64,000 nucleotides of DNA from Sympetrum striolatum (Eukaryota > Arthropoda > Insecta > Odonata > Libellulidae). The stretch's first letter is position 1; every line of letters starts with the position of its first letter. Of the stretch, positions 11,801-25,970 are shown one piece after another. Below the pieces are notes generated by a model that worked only from the letters and a program-made list of their open reading frames with translations, was not told where the DNA came from and did not search any database. The DNA is taken from the NCBI GenBank assembly GCA_947579665.1, contig OX388352.1:73632113-73696112 (forward strand), written 5' to 3'. Position numbers and translations under genes: made by a program.

Positions 11801-14377
11801 TTGCTCAATGTTTGGTAAAATATGGCCAAAAACCTGAAATTTCACGGATTTTTTTTCGAATTTGCGAAATTTTTTGAGTTAACTGCTACTAAAAATTGAA
11901 TATATTATATTGAATTTGGTAAGATCATATCTAAAACTTTAAAATGAGTCCAAAATAAACTAATTTTGCTCAATTTTATGCAAAATATGGCCAAAAACAT
12001 GAAAATTTACCGATATATTTCCAGTTTTCGACGTTTTTAAAGTTAACGGCTTAAAAAAATTAAATATTTCTATAATACCTAGTTAGGACCTATCAAATCG
12101 TTAAATTGAATCCAAACTTGACTAAATTTTCTCAATTTTTGGCAAAATATGGCCAAAAAACTGAAATTTCACAAATTATTTTTTCGAGTTTTCGACGTTT
12201 TTTGAGTTAAATGCTACGAAAAATTGAATATTTATATAGAATTTGGTTAGATGATATCAAAAACTTTAAAATGAGTCCAAAATAAACTAATTTTGCTCAA
12301 TTTTATGCATAATATGGGCAAAAACCTGAAATTTCACCAATATTTTTTTCGAGTTTTCGACGTTTTTTTGGTAAACTGCTACAATAAATTGAATATATTA
12401 TATTAAATTTGGTAAGATCAAATCCTTAACTTTAAATTGAGTCCAAAATAAACTAATTTTGCTCAATTTTATGCAAAATATGGCCAAAAACATGAAATTT
12501 TACCGATATATTTCCAATTTTCGACGTTTTTTGAGTTAACGGCTTAAAAAAATTGAATATTTCTATAATATTTATTTAGGTTTTATCAAAAACGTTAAAA
12601 TGAATCCAAACTTGACTAAATTTTCTCAATTATTAGCAAAATATGGCCAAAAAACTGAAATTTCACAGATTTTTTTTCGAGTTTGCGAAATTTTTTGAGT
12701 TAACTGCTGCGAAAAATTGAATATTTCTATAAAATTTGGTAAGATGATATCAAAAACTTTAAATGGAGTCCAATTTTGACTACTTTTGCTCAATTTCTTG
12801 CCAAATATGGCCAAAAACCTGAAATTTCACCAATATTTTTTTCAAGTTTTCGACGTTTTTTGAGATTACTGGTACGAAAAATTGAATACTTCGTTAAAAT
12901 TTGCTTACATCTTGGCAAAAGCATTAAAATAATTCCAAAGTTGACAAGTTTCATTCAATTATCAGAAGAATTTGGCAAAAAACCAGAAATTTCACCGATT
13001 TGATTCCAGAATGGCCCAAAACCATAAATTTCACGAATTTTATTCGAGTTTTCGACGTTTTATTGGGTTTGCAGCTATGCATTATTGAATAATTCAAAAT
13101 AAATGTGTTAGATAACGTCAAAGGAATTAACATGGATCCAACATTCACTAATTATGCTCAATTTTTAGAACAATATGGCCAAATACCATATATTTCATCA
13201 ATTTTTTTCGAGTTTACAACGTTTTTTGGGTTAACTGCAACGAAAACTATAATATTTCCAAAGAATTTAGATAGTTCTAGTCTGCAGCATTAATATGCAT
13301 CCAAGGTTGTCTAGTTTTCTCAATTTTTAACAAAATATGGCCAAAAATAATGAAATTTCACTGTCCTTTTTCGAGATTTCGACGTTTGTTGGGTTAACTG
13401 CTGCAAAAATCGATTATTTCATTCAAATTTGGATAGATCTCGGAAATAGCATTAAAATGAACATATTTGACCAGTGTTACTCAATTTCAGGGAAATTTGG
13501 CCAAAAATCCAGAAATTTCACCGTTATTTTTTTATTTTTCAACGGTTTTTGGGGGTTAATGCTGTGGAAAATTGAATATTTTTAAATTATTTTGATAGAT
13601 CTCGTTAAAATCTTTAAAATGAATACAACATTGACTAGTTTTGCTTAAATTTATTAAAAAATATCACAAAAAACATAAATTTCACCGAGTTTATTCCAGT
13701 TTTCGACGTTTTTCGGGTTAACTGCTGTGAAAAATTGAATATATCTTCTAAATTTGTATATATCTAGGCAAAAGCATTACAAATAATCCAAAGTAGACTA
13801 TTTTTCCTCAATTTTCAGCAAAAGTTGGCGAAAAACCAGAAATTTCACTGATTTTTTTTGAGTTTTTGAAATTTTTTAGGTTTACTGCTACGGAAAATTG
13901 AATATTTCAAAATATATTTTATAGATCTCTACAAAAATATTAGAATAAATGAAACGTTGACTAGCTTTGCTCAATTGTAAGAAACAAATGGCCAAGAACT
14001 ATAAATTTCACCGATTTTATTCGAGTCTTGGACGTTTTTTGATTTTACTGCTATGAATTATCAAATACTTCTAAATATTTTTGGAAGATCTCAACAAAAA
14101 CATTAAATGAATCCAACATTGACTAGTTTTTCTCAATTTTTAGAAAAATATGGCCAAAAACTATTAATATCACCGTTTTTATTCGAGTTTTCGACGTTTT
14201 TTTGGTTCGCTTCTCAAAAAAATTGAATATTTCTTCAAAGTTTGGATAGATCTTGTCAATAGTTTTAATAAGAATCAAACGTTTACTAGTTTTGCTCAAT
14301 TTTCAGCAAAATATGACCAAAAACCTGATATTTCTGCGATATTTTTGGAGTTTTTGATGTTTCAATTATTGAATTAA
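8816..14377 (+). repeat. AT-rich satellite array I, second copy
   Basis: About 34 monomers. Landmark blocks sit 10,137 bases after those of the first copy on the left side (658 to 10,795) but only 9,402-9,403 on the right side. The first copy therefore carries about 735 extra bases. Two extra 203-bp blocks plus two ordinary monomers account for that number almost exactly. Confidence 0.93.
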
Positions 14378-15216
14378 TAAAATTCAATTTGTGTTAAACA
14401 TCTCTAAAAATTTTCGTTTGGACCTATAACACGAATCCTAATTCAAATAGTTGATTGATTAGTGCAAGGAAAAGATTGAAAAAATGCCCATCTTTTGCTG
14501 ATTTTCCTGTAAGTTGTTAAGGAAAAGCGAATTTTATCTCGGATTTTCACTGATCTCGATTAGATTTTAAGGAGGAGTCCAAATTCCAAATATTATTTTT
14601 AGAATTTTAGAAAAAATCTCAAAAAAAAATTGAAACAATTCGAAAAAAGCCCATTTTCTGCCGTTTACTCCTTAAATTAAAAGATAAAAATTAAATTTGA
14701 GTTCAAAATTTTTTAAAATTCTCGTTTAGATCTTCAACACGAGCTAAATTCGATTAGATTTTCAAAATCGTTTTCAAAATACAGCCAAAACACTGACAAA
14801 TTTCGTTAAAATGCCAAATATTTGCCAAATTATCCAAAATTAACTTCAAGAAACAGAATGATTGTTCAAAATTTCAAAATGCCTCAAAAATCGAATCATT
14901 TCCGAGATAATTACTAGAGTTGAAATAAAATTGGTGTTCAAATTGTTTCAAAAATCTCGCTTTGGTTAACAAAGTGAGTCCGAATTGAATTATTTTATTT
15001 AGAATTTTTTGCAAAATAAAGCCGAAAAACAGTAAAAATTCGTAAAAATGCCTACTTTTAGACGACTGTTCCGTAACTGTGCTAGATACCGACCTTGAAT
15101 GGTCCGGAGTCAAACTCCATTCGTCGAAAACCCGAATATGACCACCCCGAGTGATCCGATCTATCGGAGTCGACCTCTCAGAACTCTCATCTTGGAATTG
15201 ACATCCTGTTATCAAC
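14378..15216 (+). other. AT-rich spacer, second copy
   Basis: Nearly identical to 4,976-5,815 and placed the same way between array I and minisatellite A. Small poly-A length differences are visible (for example near 14,625). No gene is visible. Confidence 0.85.
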
Positions 15217-15496
15217 CTCGCAGAGTCAACCTCCCGGAGTCGACCTCCCGGAGTCAACCTCCCGGAGTCAACCTCCAAGAGTCGACCTCCCGGAGTCCAC
15301 CTCCCGCAGTTGACCTCCCGGAGTCGACCTCCCGGAGTTGACCTTTCGGAGTCGACCTCCCGGAGTTGACACCCCGGAGTCGACCTCCATGAGTCGACCT
15401 CCCTGAGTCGACCTCCCGGAGTCGACCCCCCGGAGTTGACCTCCCGGAGTCAACCTCCCGGAGTTGACCTCCCGCAGTAAACCACCCGGAGTCAAT
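15217..15496 (+). repeat. Minisatellite A, second copy
   Basis: Same 14-bp units in the same variant order as the first copy, with isolated changes such as CCGCAGTAAACC near 15,472. The preserved variant order shows that the whole block was copied as part of the large unit, not re-expanded independently. Confidence 0.95.
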
Positions 15497-15521
15497 CTCG
15501 GGTCAGTGACTTAGTTTCATT

Positions 15522-16356
15522 TACCTCGGGTCATTGACCTCGGGTAATTGACCTCGGGTAATTGACCTCAGGTCGTTGACCTCGGGTCATTGACCTCAGA
15601 TCTTTGACTCCGGGTCATTGACCTTGGGTCATTGACCTTGGGTCATAGACCTCGGGTCATTGACCTTGGGTCATTAACCTCGGGTCATTGACCTCGGGAT
15701 ATTGACCTCAGGTTGTTGACCTCGGGTCATTGACCTCGGGTCATTGACCACGGGTCATTGACCTCAGGTCGTTGACCACAGGTCGTTGACCTCAGGTCAT
15801 TGACCTCAGGTCGTTGTCCTCGGGTCATTGACCTCGGGTCATTGACCTCGGGTCGTTGACCTCAGGTAATTGACCTCGGGTCATTGACCTCGGGATATTG
15901 ACCCCAGGTCGTTGACCTCAGGTCGTTGACATCGGGTCATTGACCTCGGGTCATTGACCTCGGGTCATTGACCTCGGTCATTGACCTCGGGTCATTGACC
16001 TCGGTCATTGACCTCGGGTCATTGACCTCGGGATATTGACCTCTGGTCGTTGACCTCGGGTCATTGACCTCAGGTCGTTGACCTCGGGTCATTGACCTCG
16101 GGATATTGACCTCTGGTCGTTGACCTCGGGTCATTGACCTCGGGTCGTTGACCTCGGGTCATTGACCTCGGGTCGTTGACCTCGGGTCATTGACCTCGGG
16201 TTGTTGACCTCGGGTCATTGACCTCAGGTTGTTGACCTAGGGTCATTGACCACACGTCATTGACCTCGGGTCATTGACCTAGGGTCGTTGACCTTGGGTC
16301 GTTGACCTCGGTCGTTGACCTCAGGTCATCGACCTCGGATCAATGACCTCGGGTCA
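15522..16356 (+). repeat. Minisatellite B, second copy
   Basis: Same start and end as the first copy, with the variant order kept along most of its length. In the middle it differs by whole units: an extra CTCGGTCATTGAC block near 15,995 and a missing pair with CTCTGGTCGTTGAC. Unit-level gain and loss has continued since the large duplication. Confidence 0.95.
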
Positions 16357-16439
16357 ACTTCCATTTCCAATCATTGACCTTGGGTCTTTGGCCTCGGGTA
16401 ATCGAACTCTGTTCATCGACATCGAGTCATAGCCAAGGA

Positions 16440-18215
16440 TACCCAGTTGGATAGATCCCTCCAAAAACCTTAAAATGAATACAATTGTGTCTTCTTTACC
16501 GCAATTTTTAGCAAAATATAGCCAAATACGATAAATTTCAACGATTTTATTCGAGTTAACGACGGCTTTTGGGTTTGTGGCAAATAAAAATTGAATATTT
16601 GTTGAGAATTTGATAGATATTGGCAAAAGCATTAAAATGAATCCAAAGTTGACCAGTTTACCTCCTGATTTATAAAAATATAGCCAATAACCATAAATTT
16701 TAACGATTTTATTCCTGTTTTCGATGTTTTTCGGAATTACTGCTGCAAAAAGTTAAATATTATTTCTAAATTTGGGTAGATCATACCAAAAGCATTAGAA
16801 TGAATCCATTATTGACCAGTTTTGCTCAATTTTAGCTAAATTTGGCCTAAATCCAGAATTTTCACTTTTTTCTTTTCATATTTCGATTTTTTTTTGGGTC
16901 ACTGCTAGGGGAAATTGAATATTTCTAAATAATTTCGATTAATTTTGTCAACAGCATTAAAATGAATCAAACTATGACTAGTTTCGCTGAATTTTTATAA
17001 AAATATGGCCAAAAACCAGAAATTTTACCAATTTTTTTCAAATTTTCGATGTTTTCTGGATTTATTGTTATGGATTATTCAATATTTATAAATAAATTTG
17101 ATAGATCTCGTCAAAAGCATTAAAATGAATCCAAAAATGACTATTGTTGCTCAATTTTTAGAAAAATATGGCATAAAACCATAAATTTCACTGATTTTAT
17201 TCCAGTCTTCCACGTTTAGAGGGTTTACTGCTACGAAATGTTGAATAGTTGTAAATAATTCTGATAGATCTTGACAAAAGATTTAATATTAATCCAATAT
17301 TGACTAGTTTTGCTCAATTTTTACAAAAATATGGCTATAAACCATAAATTTCACTAATTTTTTTTACAGTTTTCCACGTTTTTTGGGATAACTGTTTCGA
17401 GAAATTGAATATTGCTACTAAATTTGGATGAAGCTCCGCAAAAACATTAAAATGAATCCAAAATTGACTTGTTTTGCTCAATTTTTAGACAAATATAGCC
17501 AAAAACTATAATTTCACCGATTTTATTCCAGTTTTCCACATATTTTGGGTTTACTGCTACAAAAAATTGAATATTTCTGAAAAATTCTGATAGATCTCGT
17601 CAATAGAATTAAAATGAATTAACATTGACTAGTTTTGCTCAATGTTTATAAAAATATAGCCATAGGCCATAAATTTCACTGATTTTATTCTAGTTTTCCA
17701 CGTTTTTCCGAATAACTGCTACGAAAAATTGAATATTGCTTATAAATTTAGATGAAGCTCTGCAATAGCATTAAAAAGAATCAAAAATTGAATAGTTTTG
17801 CTGAATTTTCGGCAAAATATTGCCGAATATACCGATTTTATTCCAGTTTTCTATATATTTTGGGTTAAAAGCTACAAAAAATTGACTATTTCTGAAAACT
17901 TCTGATAGATGTCGTCAAAAGAATTAAAATGAATTAAAATTTACTAATTTTGCTAAATTTTTATAAAAATATAGCTAAAACCAGAAATATCATGGAGTTT
18001 TATTCCAGTTTTCCACGTTTTTTGGGTAAACTGCTACGAAAAAAATAAATATCTCTTATAAATTTAGATGAAGCTCAGCAATAGCATTAAAATGAATCAT
18101 AAATTGAATAGTTTTGCTCAATTCTCAGCAAAATATTTCCGAATATACCAATTTTATTCCAGTTTTCCACGTATTTTAGGTTAACTGCTACAAAAAATTG
18201 AATATATTAAATTAA
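16440..18215 (+). repeat. AT-rich satellite array II, second copy
   Basis: Parallel to 7,040-8,815 with only scattered base changes (for example ATCCAATATTGAC near 17,292 against ATCCAACATTGAC). The monomer order is the same. Confidence 0.9.
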
Positions 18216-21200
18216 TTAAAAAGCATTAAAAAGAATCTTTATTTACCAAATTCTCTTAATTTTTAGAAAAATTGGGCCAAAAACCAGAATTTTCACAGAT
18301 TTTTTTTCGAGTTTTCCTCGTTTCTTGAATTAACTGCTGCTAAAAATGGAATTTTTCTATTGCAATTAGTTAGACCGTATCAAAAACTTTAAAATGAGTC
18401 AAAAATTGACTAATTTTGATCAATTTTTATCAAAATATGGCCAAAAACCTGAATTTTCACCAATTTTTTTCGAGTTTTCAACGTTTTTTGAGTAAACTGC
18501 TAAAATAAATTGAATATATTATATTGAATTTGGTAAGATCAAATCCTAAACTTTAAATTGAGTCCAAAATAAACTAATTTTGCTCAATTTTATGCAAAAT
18601 ATGGCCAAAAACATGAAATTTTACCGATATATTTCGAGTTTTCAACGTTTTTTGAGTAAACTGCTATGATAAATTGAATATATTATATTGAATTTGGTAA
18701 GATCATATCTAAAACTTTAAAATGAGTCCAAAATAAACTAATTTTGCTCAATTTTATGCTAAATATGGCCAAAAACATGAAAATTTACCGATATATTTCC
18801 AGTTTTCGACGTTTTTTGAGTTAACGGCTTAAAAAAATTGAATATTTCTATAATACCTAGTTAGGACCTATCAAATCGTTAAAATGAATCCAAACTTGAC
18901 TAAATTTTCTCAATTTTTAGCATAATATGGCCAAAAAACTGAAATTTCACCAATATTTTTTTCGAGTTTTCAACGTTTTTTGAGCTAACTGCTATGAAAT
19001 ATTGTAAATATCTAATTAATTTGGATATATCTCGTCAGAAAGGTAAAATGAATCAAAACTTTACCTGTTTTTCTCAATTTTTAGCAAAATATGGCCAAAA
19101 AACTGAAATTTCACGGATTATTTTTCGAGTTTTCGACGTTTTTTGAGTTAAATGCTACGAAAAATTGAATATTTCAATAGAATTTGGTTAGATCTTATCA
19201 AAAACTTTAACATGAGTCCAAACTTGACTAATGTTGCTCAATTTTTGGTAAAATATTGCCAAAAACCTGAAATTTCACGGATTTTTTTTCGAATTTGCGA
19301 ATTTTTTTGAGTTAACTGCTACTAAAAATTGAATATTTCTATGGAATTTGGTTAGATGATATCAAAAACTTTAAAATGAGTCAAATTTGACTAATTTTGC
19401 TCAATTTCTTGCAAAATATGGCCAAAAACCTGTAATTTCACCAATATTTTTTTCGAGTTTTCAACGTTTTTTGAGTAAACTGCTACGATAAATTGAATAT
19501 ATTATATTGAATTTGGTAAGATCATATCTAAAACTTTAAAATGAGTCCAAAATAAACTAATTTTGCTCAATTTTATGCTAAATATGGCCAAAAACATGAA
19601 AATTTACCGATATATTTCCAGTTTTCGACGTTTTTTGAGTTAACGGCTTAAAAAAATTGAATATTTCTATAATACCTAGTTAGGACCTATCAAATCGTTA
19701 AAATGAATCCAAACTTGACTAAATTTTCTCAATTTTTGGCAAAATATGGCCAAAAAACTGAAATTTCACGGATTTTTTTTTTGAGTTTGCGAAATTTTTT
19801 GAGTTAACTGCTACTTAAAATTGAGTATTTCTATAGAATTTGGTTTGATGATATCAAAAACTTTAAAATGAGTCCAAAATTGACTAATTTTGCTCAATTT
19901 CTTGCAAAATATGGCCAAAAACCTGAAATTTCACCAATATTTTTTTAAAGTTTTCAACGTTTTTTGAGTAAACTGCTACGATAAATTGAATATATTAGAT
20001 TGAATTTAGTAAGATCATATCCTTAACTTTAAAATGAGTCCAAAATAAACTAATTTTGCTCAATTTTATGCAAAATATGGCCAAAAACATGAGAATTTAC
20101 CGATATATTTCCAGTTTTCAACGTTTTTTGAGTTAACGGCTTAAAAAAATTGAATATTTCTATAATACCTATTTAGGACCTATCAAATCGTTAAAATGAA
20201 TCCAAACTTGACTAAATTTTCTCAATTTTTAGCAAAATATGGCCAAAAAACTGAAATTTCACCAATATTTTTTTCGAGTTTTCAACGTTTTTTGAGTAAA
20301 CTGCTGCGAAAAATTGAATATTTCTATAGAATTTGGTTAGATCATATCAGAAACTTTAAAATGAGTCAATGTTTACTAATTTTGCTCAATTGTTGGCAAA
20401 ATATGGCAAAAAAACCTGAATTTTCACCAATATTTTTTTCGAGTTTTCGACGTTTTTTGAGTAAACTGCTACGATAAATTGAATAATTTATATTGAATTT
20501 GGTAGGATCATATCTAAAACTTTAAAATGAGTCCAAAATAAACTAATTTTGCTCAATTTTTTGCAAAATATGGCCAAAAACATGAAAATTTACCGATATA
20601 TTTCCAGTTTTCGACGTTTTTTGAGTTGACTGCTGCGAAAAATTGAATATTTCTATAGAATTTGGTTAGATCATATCAGAAACTTTAGAATGAATCAAAA
20701 CTAGACTAAATTTTCTCAATTTTTAGCAAAATATGGCCAAAAAACTAAAATTTCAATGATATTTTTTCGAATTTTCCTCGTTTTTTGAATTAACTGCTTC
20801 TAAAAATTGAATATTTCTATAAAAATTGGTTAGATCTTATCAAAAACTTTGAAATGAGTCCAAATTTGACTAATTTATTTAAATTTTTATCAAAATATGG
20901 CCAAAAACCTGAATTTTCACCAATTTTTTTCGAGTTTTCGAAGCTTTTTGAGTTAACTGCTATGAAAAATTGTAAATATCTAATTAATTTGGATATATCT
21001 AGTCAGAAAAGTAAAATGAATCAAAATTTTACCTGTTTTTCTCAATTTTTAGCAAAATATGGCCAAAACACTGAAATTTCACGGATTATTCGTCGTTTTT
21101 TGAGTTAAATGCTACGAAAAATTGAATATTTATATAGAATTTGGTTAGATGATATCAAAAACTTTAAAATGAGTCCAAAATAAACTAATTTTGCTCAATT

Positions 21201-23275
21201 TTATGCATAATATGGGCAAAAACCTGAAATTTCACCAATATTTTTTTCGAGTTTTCGACGTTTTTTTGGTAAACTGCTACAATAAATTGAATATATTATA
21301 TTGAATTTGGTAAGATCAAATCCTTAACTTTAAATTGAGTCCAAAATAAACTAATTTTGCTCAATTTTATGCAAAATATGGCCAAAAACATGAAATTTTA
21401 CCGATATATTTACAATTTTCGACGTTTTTTGAGTTAACGGCTTAAAAAAATTGAATATTTCTATAATATTTATTTAGGTTTTATCAAAAACGTTAAAATG
21501 AATCCAAACTTGACTAAATTTTCTCAATTATTAGCAAAATATGGCCAAAAAACTGAAATTTCACAGATTTTTTTTCGAGTTTGCGAAATTTTTTGAGTTA
21601 ACTGCTGCGAAAAATTGAATATTTCTATAAAATTTGGTTAGATGATATCAAAAACTTTAAATGGAGTCCAATTTTGACTACTTTTGCTCAATTTCTTGCC
21701 AAATATGGCCAAAAACCTGAAATTTCACCAATATTTTTTTCAAGTTTTCGACGTTTTTTGAGATTACTGGTACGAAAAATTGAATACTTCGTTAAAATTT
21801 GCTTACATCTTGGCAAAAGCATTAAAATAATTCCAAAGTTGACAAGTTTCATTCAATTATCAGAAGAATTTGGCAAAAAACCAGAAATTTCACCGATTTG
21901 ATTCCAGAATGGCCCAAAACCATAAATTTCACGAATTTTATTCGAGTTTTCGACGTTTTATTGGGTTTGCAGCTATGCATTATTGAATAATTCAAAATAA
22001 ATGTGTTAGATAACGTCAAAGGAATTAACATGGATCCAACATTCACTAATTATGCTCAATTTTTAGAACAATATGGCCAAATACCATATATTTCATCAAT
22101 TTTTTTCGAGTTTACAACGTTTTTTGGGTTAACTGCAACGAAAACTATAATATTTCCAAAGAATTTAGATAGTTCTAGTCTGCAGCATTAATATGCATCC
22201 AAGGTTGTCTAGTTTTCTCAATTTTTAACAAAATATGGCCAAAAATAATGAAATTTCACTGTCCTTTTTCGAGATTTCGACGTTTGTTGGGTTAACTGCT
22301 GCAAAAATCGATTATTTCATTTAAATTTGGATAGATCTCGGAAATAGCATTAAAATGAACATATTTGACCAGTGTTACTCAATTTCAGGGAAATTTGGCC
22401 AAAAATCCAGAAATTTCACCGTTATTTTTTTATTTTTCAACGGTTTTTGGGGGTTAATGCTGTGGAAAATTGAATATTTTTAAATTATTTTGATAGATCT
22501 CGTTAAAATCTTTAAAATGAATACAACATTGACTAGTTTTGCTTAAATTTATTAAAAAATATCACAAAAAACATAAATTTCACCGAGTTTATTCCAGTTT
22601 TCGACGTTTTTTCGGGTTAACTGCTGTGAAAAATTGAATATATCTTCTAAATTTGTATAGATCTAGGCAAAAGCATTACAAATAATCCAAAGTAGACTAT
22701 TTTTCCTCAATTTTCAGCAAAAGTTGGCGAAAAACCAGAAATTTCACTGATTTTTTTTGAGTTTTTGAAATTTTTTAGGTTTACTGCTACGGAAAATTGA
22801 ATATTTCAAAATATATTTTATAGATCTCTACAAAAATATTAGAATAAATGAAACGTTGACTAGCTTTGCTCAATTGTAAGAAACAAATGGCCAAGAACTA
22901 TAAATTTCACCGATTTTATTCGAGTCTTGGACGTTTTTTGATTTTACTGCTATGAATTATCAAATACTTCTAAATATTTTTGGAAGATCTCAACAAAAAC
23001 ATTAAATGAATCCAACATTGACTAGTTTTTCTCAATTTTTAGAAAAATATGGCCAAAAACTATTAATATCACCGTTTTTATTCGAGTTTTCGACGTTTTT
23101 TTGGTTCGCTTCTCAAAAAAATTGAATATTTCTTCAAAGTTTGGATAGATCTTGTCAATAGTATTAATAAGAATCAAACGTTTACTAGTTTTGCTCAATT
23201 TTCAGCAAAATATGACCAAAAACCTGATATTTCTGCGATATTTTTGGAGTTTTTGATGTTTCAATTATTGAATTA
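18216..23275 (+). repeat. AT-rich satellite array I, third copy
   Basis: Parallel to the second copy until about 21,090, where TCACGGATTATTCGTCG shows a join, then parallel again at an offset of 8,898-8,899. About 503 bases, close to three monomers, are missing. Confidence 0.93.
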
Positions 23276-24115
23276 ATAAAATTCAATTTGTGTTAAACAT
23301 CTCTAAAAATTTTCGTTTGGACCTATAACACGAATCCTAATTCAAATAGTTGATTGATTAGTGCAAGGAAAAGATTGAAAAAATGCCCATCTTTTGCTGA
23401 TTTTCCTGTAAGTTGTTAAGGAAAAGCGAATTTTATCTCGGATTTTCACTGATCTCGATTAGATTTTAAGGAGGAGTCCAAATTCCAAATATTATTTTTA
23501 GAATTTTAGAAAAAATCTCAAAAAAAAATTGAAACAATTCGAAAAAAGCCCATTTTCTGCCGTTTACTCCTTAAATTAAAAGATAAAAATTAAATTTGAG
23601 TTCAAAATTTTTTAAAATTCTCGTTTAGATCTTCAACACGAGCTAAATTCGATTAGATTTTCAAAATCGTTTTCAAAATACAGCCAAAACACTGACAAAT
23701 TTCGTTAAAATGCCAAATATTTGCCAAATTATCCAAAATTAACTTCAAGAAACAGAATGATTGTTCAAAATTTCAAAATGCCTCAAAAATCGAATCATTT
23801 CCGAGATAATTACTAGAGTTGAAATAAAATTGGTGTTCAAATTGTTTCAAAAATCTCGCTTTGGTTAACAAAGTGAGTCCGAATTGAATTATTTTATTTA
23901 GAATTTTTTGCAAAATAAAGCCGAAAAACAGTAAAAATTCGTAAAAATGCCTACTTTTAGACGACTGTTCCGTAACTGTGCTAGATACCGACCTTGAATG
24001 GTCCGGAGTCAAACTCCATTCGTCGAAAACCCGAATATGACCACCCCGAGTGATCCGATCTATCGGAGTCGACCTCTCAGAACTCTCATCTTGGAATTGA
24101 CATCCTGTTATCAAC
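23276..24115 (+). other. AT-rich spacer, third copy
   Basis: Nearly identical to the first two spacer copies. No gene, RNA or promoter is recognisable. Confidence 0.85.
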
Positions 24116-24396
24116 CTCGCAGAGTCAACCTCCCGGAGTCGACCTCCCGGAGTCAACCTCCCGGAGTCAACCTCCAAGAGTCGACCTCCCGGAGTCCACC
24201 TCCCGCAGTTGACCTCCCGGAGTCGACCTCCCGGAGTTGACCTCTCGGAGTCGACCTCCCGGAGTTGACACCCCGGAGTCGACCTCCATGAGTCGACCTC
24301 CCTGAGTCAACCTCCCGGAGTCGACCCCCCGGAGTTGACCTCCCGGAGTCAACCTCCCGGAGTTGACCTCCCGCAGTCAACCACCCGGAGTCAATC
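24116..24396 (+). repeat. Minisatellite A, third copy
   Basis: Same variant order as copies one and two, with isolated substitutions (CCTCTCGGAGTC near 24,241; CTGAGTCAACC near 24,303). Confidence 0.95.
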
Positions 24397-24420
24397 TCGG
24401 GTCAGTGACTTAGTTTCATT

Positions 24421-25228
24421 TACCTCGGGTCATTGACCTCGGGTAATTGACCTCGGGTAATTGACCTCAGGTCGTTGACCTCGGGTCATTGACCTCAGAT
24501 CTTTGACTCCGGGTCATTGACCTTGGGTCATTGACCTTGGGTCATAGACCTCGGGTCATTGACCTTGGGTCATTAACCTCGGGTCATTGACCTCGGGATA
24601 TTGACCTCAGGTTGTTGACCTCGGGTCATTGACCTCGGGTCATTGACCACGGGTCATTGACCTCAGGTCGTTGACCACAGGTCGTTGACCTCAGGTCATT
24701 GACCTCAGGTCGTTGTCCTCGGGTCATTGACCTCGGTTCATTGACCTCGGGTCGTTGACCTCAGGTAATTGACCTCGGGTCATTGACCTTGGGATATTGA
24801 CCCCAGGTCGTTGACCTCAGGTCGTTGACATCGGGTCATTGACCTCGGGTCATTGACCTCGGGTCATTGACCTCGGTCATTGACCTCGGGTCATTGACCT
24901 CGGGATATTGACCTCTGGTCGTTGACCTCGGGTCATTGACCTCAGGTCGTTGACCTCGGGTCATTGACCTCGGGATATTGACCTCTGGTCGTTGACCTCG
25001 GGTCATTGACCTCGGGTCGTTGACCTCGGGTCATTGACCTCGGGTCGTTGACCTCGGGTCATTGACCTCGGGTTGTTGACCTCGGGTCATTGACCTCAGG
25101 TTGTTGACCTAGGGTCATTGACCACACGTCATTGACCTCGGGTCATTGACCTAGGGTCGTTGACCTTGGGTCGTTGACCTCGGTCGTTGACCTCAGGTCA
25201 TCGACCTCGGATCAATGACCTCGGGTCA
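24421..25228 (+). repeat. Minisatellite B, third copy
   Basis: Slightly shorter than the previous copies through loss of whole units in the middle; the left and right ends are unchanged. Contains the same GGTCA-T-TGACC inverted repeat. Confidence 0.95.
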
Positions 25229-25289
25229 ACTTCCATTTCCTATCATTGACCTTGGGTCTTTGGCCTCGGGTAATCGAACTCTGGTCATC

Positions 25290-25970
25290 GACATCGAGTC
25301 ATAACCAAGGATACCCAGTTGGATAGATCCCTCCAAAAACCTTAAAATGAATACAATTGTGTCTTCTTTACCGCAATTTTTAGCAAAATATAGCCAAATA
25401 CGATAAATTTCAACGATTTTATTTGAGTTTTCCACGTTTTTCCGAATAACTGCTACGAAAAATTGAATATTGCTTATAAATTTAGATGAAGCTCTGCAAT
25501 AGCATTAAAAAGAATCAAAAATTGAATAGTTTTGCTGAATTTTCGGCAAAATATTGCCGAATATACCGATTTTATTCCAGTTTTCTATATATTTTGGGTT
25601 AAAAGCTACAAAAAATTGACTATTTCTGAAAACTTCTGATAGATGTCGTCAAAAGAATTAAAATGAATTAAAATTTACTAATTTTGCTAAATTTTTATAA
25701 AAATATAGCTAAAACCAGAAATATCATGGAGTTTTATTCCAGTTTTCCACGTTTTTTGGGTAAACTGCTACGAAAAAAATAAATATCTCTTATAAATTTA
25801 GATGAAGCTCAGCAATAGCATTAAAATGAATCATAAATTGAATAGTTTTGCTCAATTCTCAGCAAAATATTTCCGAATATACCAATTTTATTCCAGTTTT
25901 CCACGTATTTTAGGTTAACTGCTACAAAAAATTGAATATATTAAATTAATTAAAAAGCATTAAAAAGAAT
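25290..25970 (+). repeat. Array II with internal deletion of about seven monomers
   Basis: The first monomer runs normally to about 25,425, then jumps from the ACGATTTTATT of the first monomer to GAGTTTTCCACG of a monomer that lies about 1.13 kb further on in the previous copies (near 17,690). The loss is close to seven monomers and keeps the register, which fits recombination between related monomers. Confidence 0.88.

Larger units (their letters stand above)
6956..16356 (+). repeat. Complete higher-order repeat unit, long form (~9.4 kb)
   Basis: From the end of one minisatellite B to the end of the next, the order is array II, array I, AT spacer, minisatellite A, minisatellite B. Matching landmarks in the next unit lie 9,401 bases downstream (10,795 to 20,196; 11,453 to 20,854). 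Landmarks in the previous partial unit lie 9,402 bases upstream (5,472 to 14,874). By eye the copies differ at only occasional bases outside the minisatellites, so amplification or homogenisation was recent. Confidence 0.9.
16357..25228 (+). repeat. Complete higher-order repeat unit, ~8.9 kb
   Basis: Same order of components as the previous unit. It is about 500 bases shorter, the loss lying between 21,090 and 21,120 inside array I, where FTTTTCGA-type sequence jumps to the next register. That is close to three monomers. The rest runs parallel to the previous unit. Confidence 0.9.
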
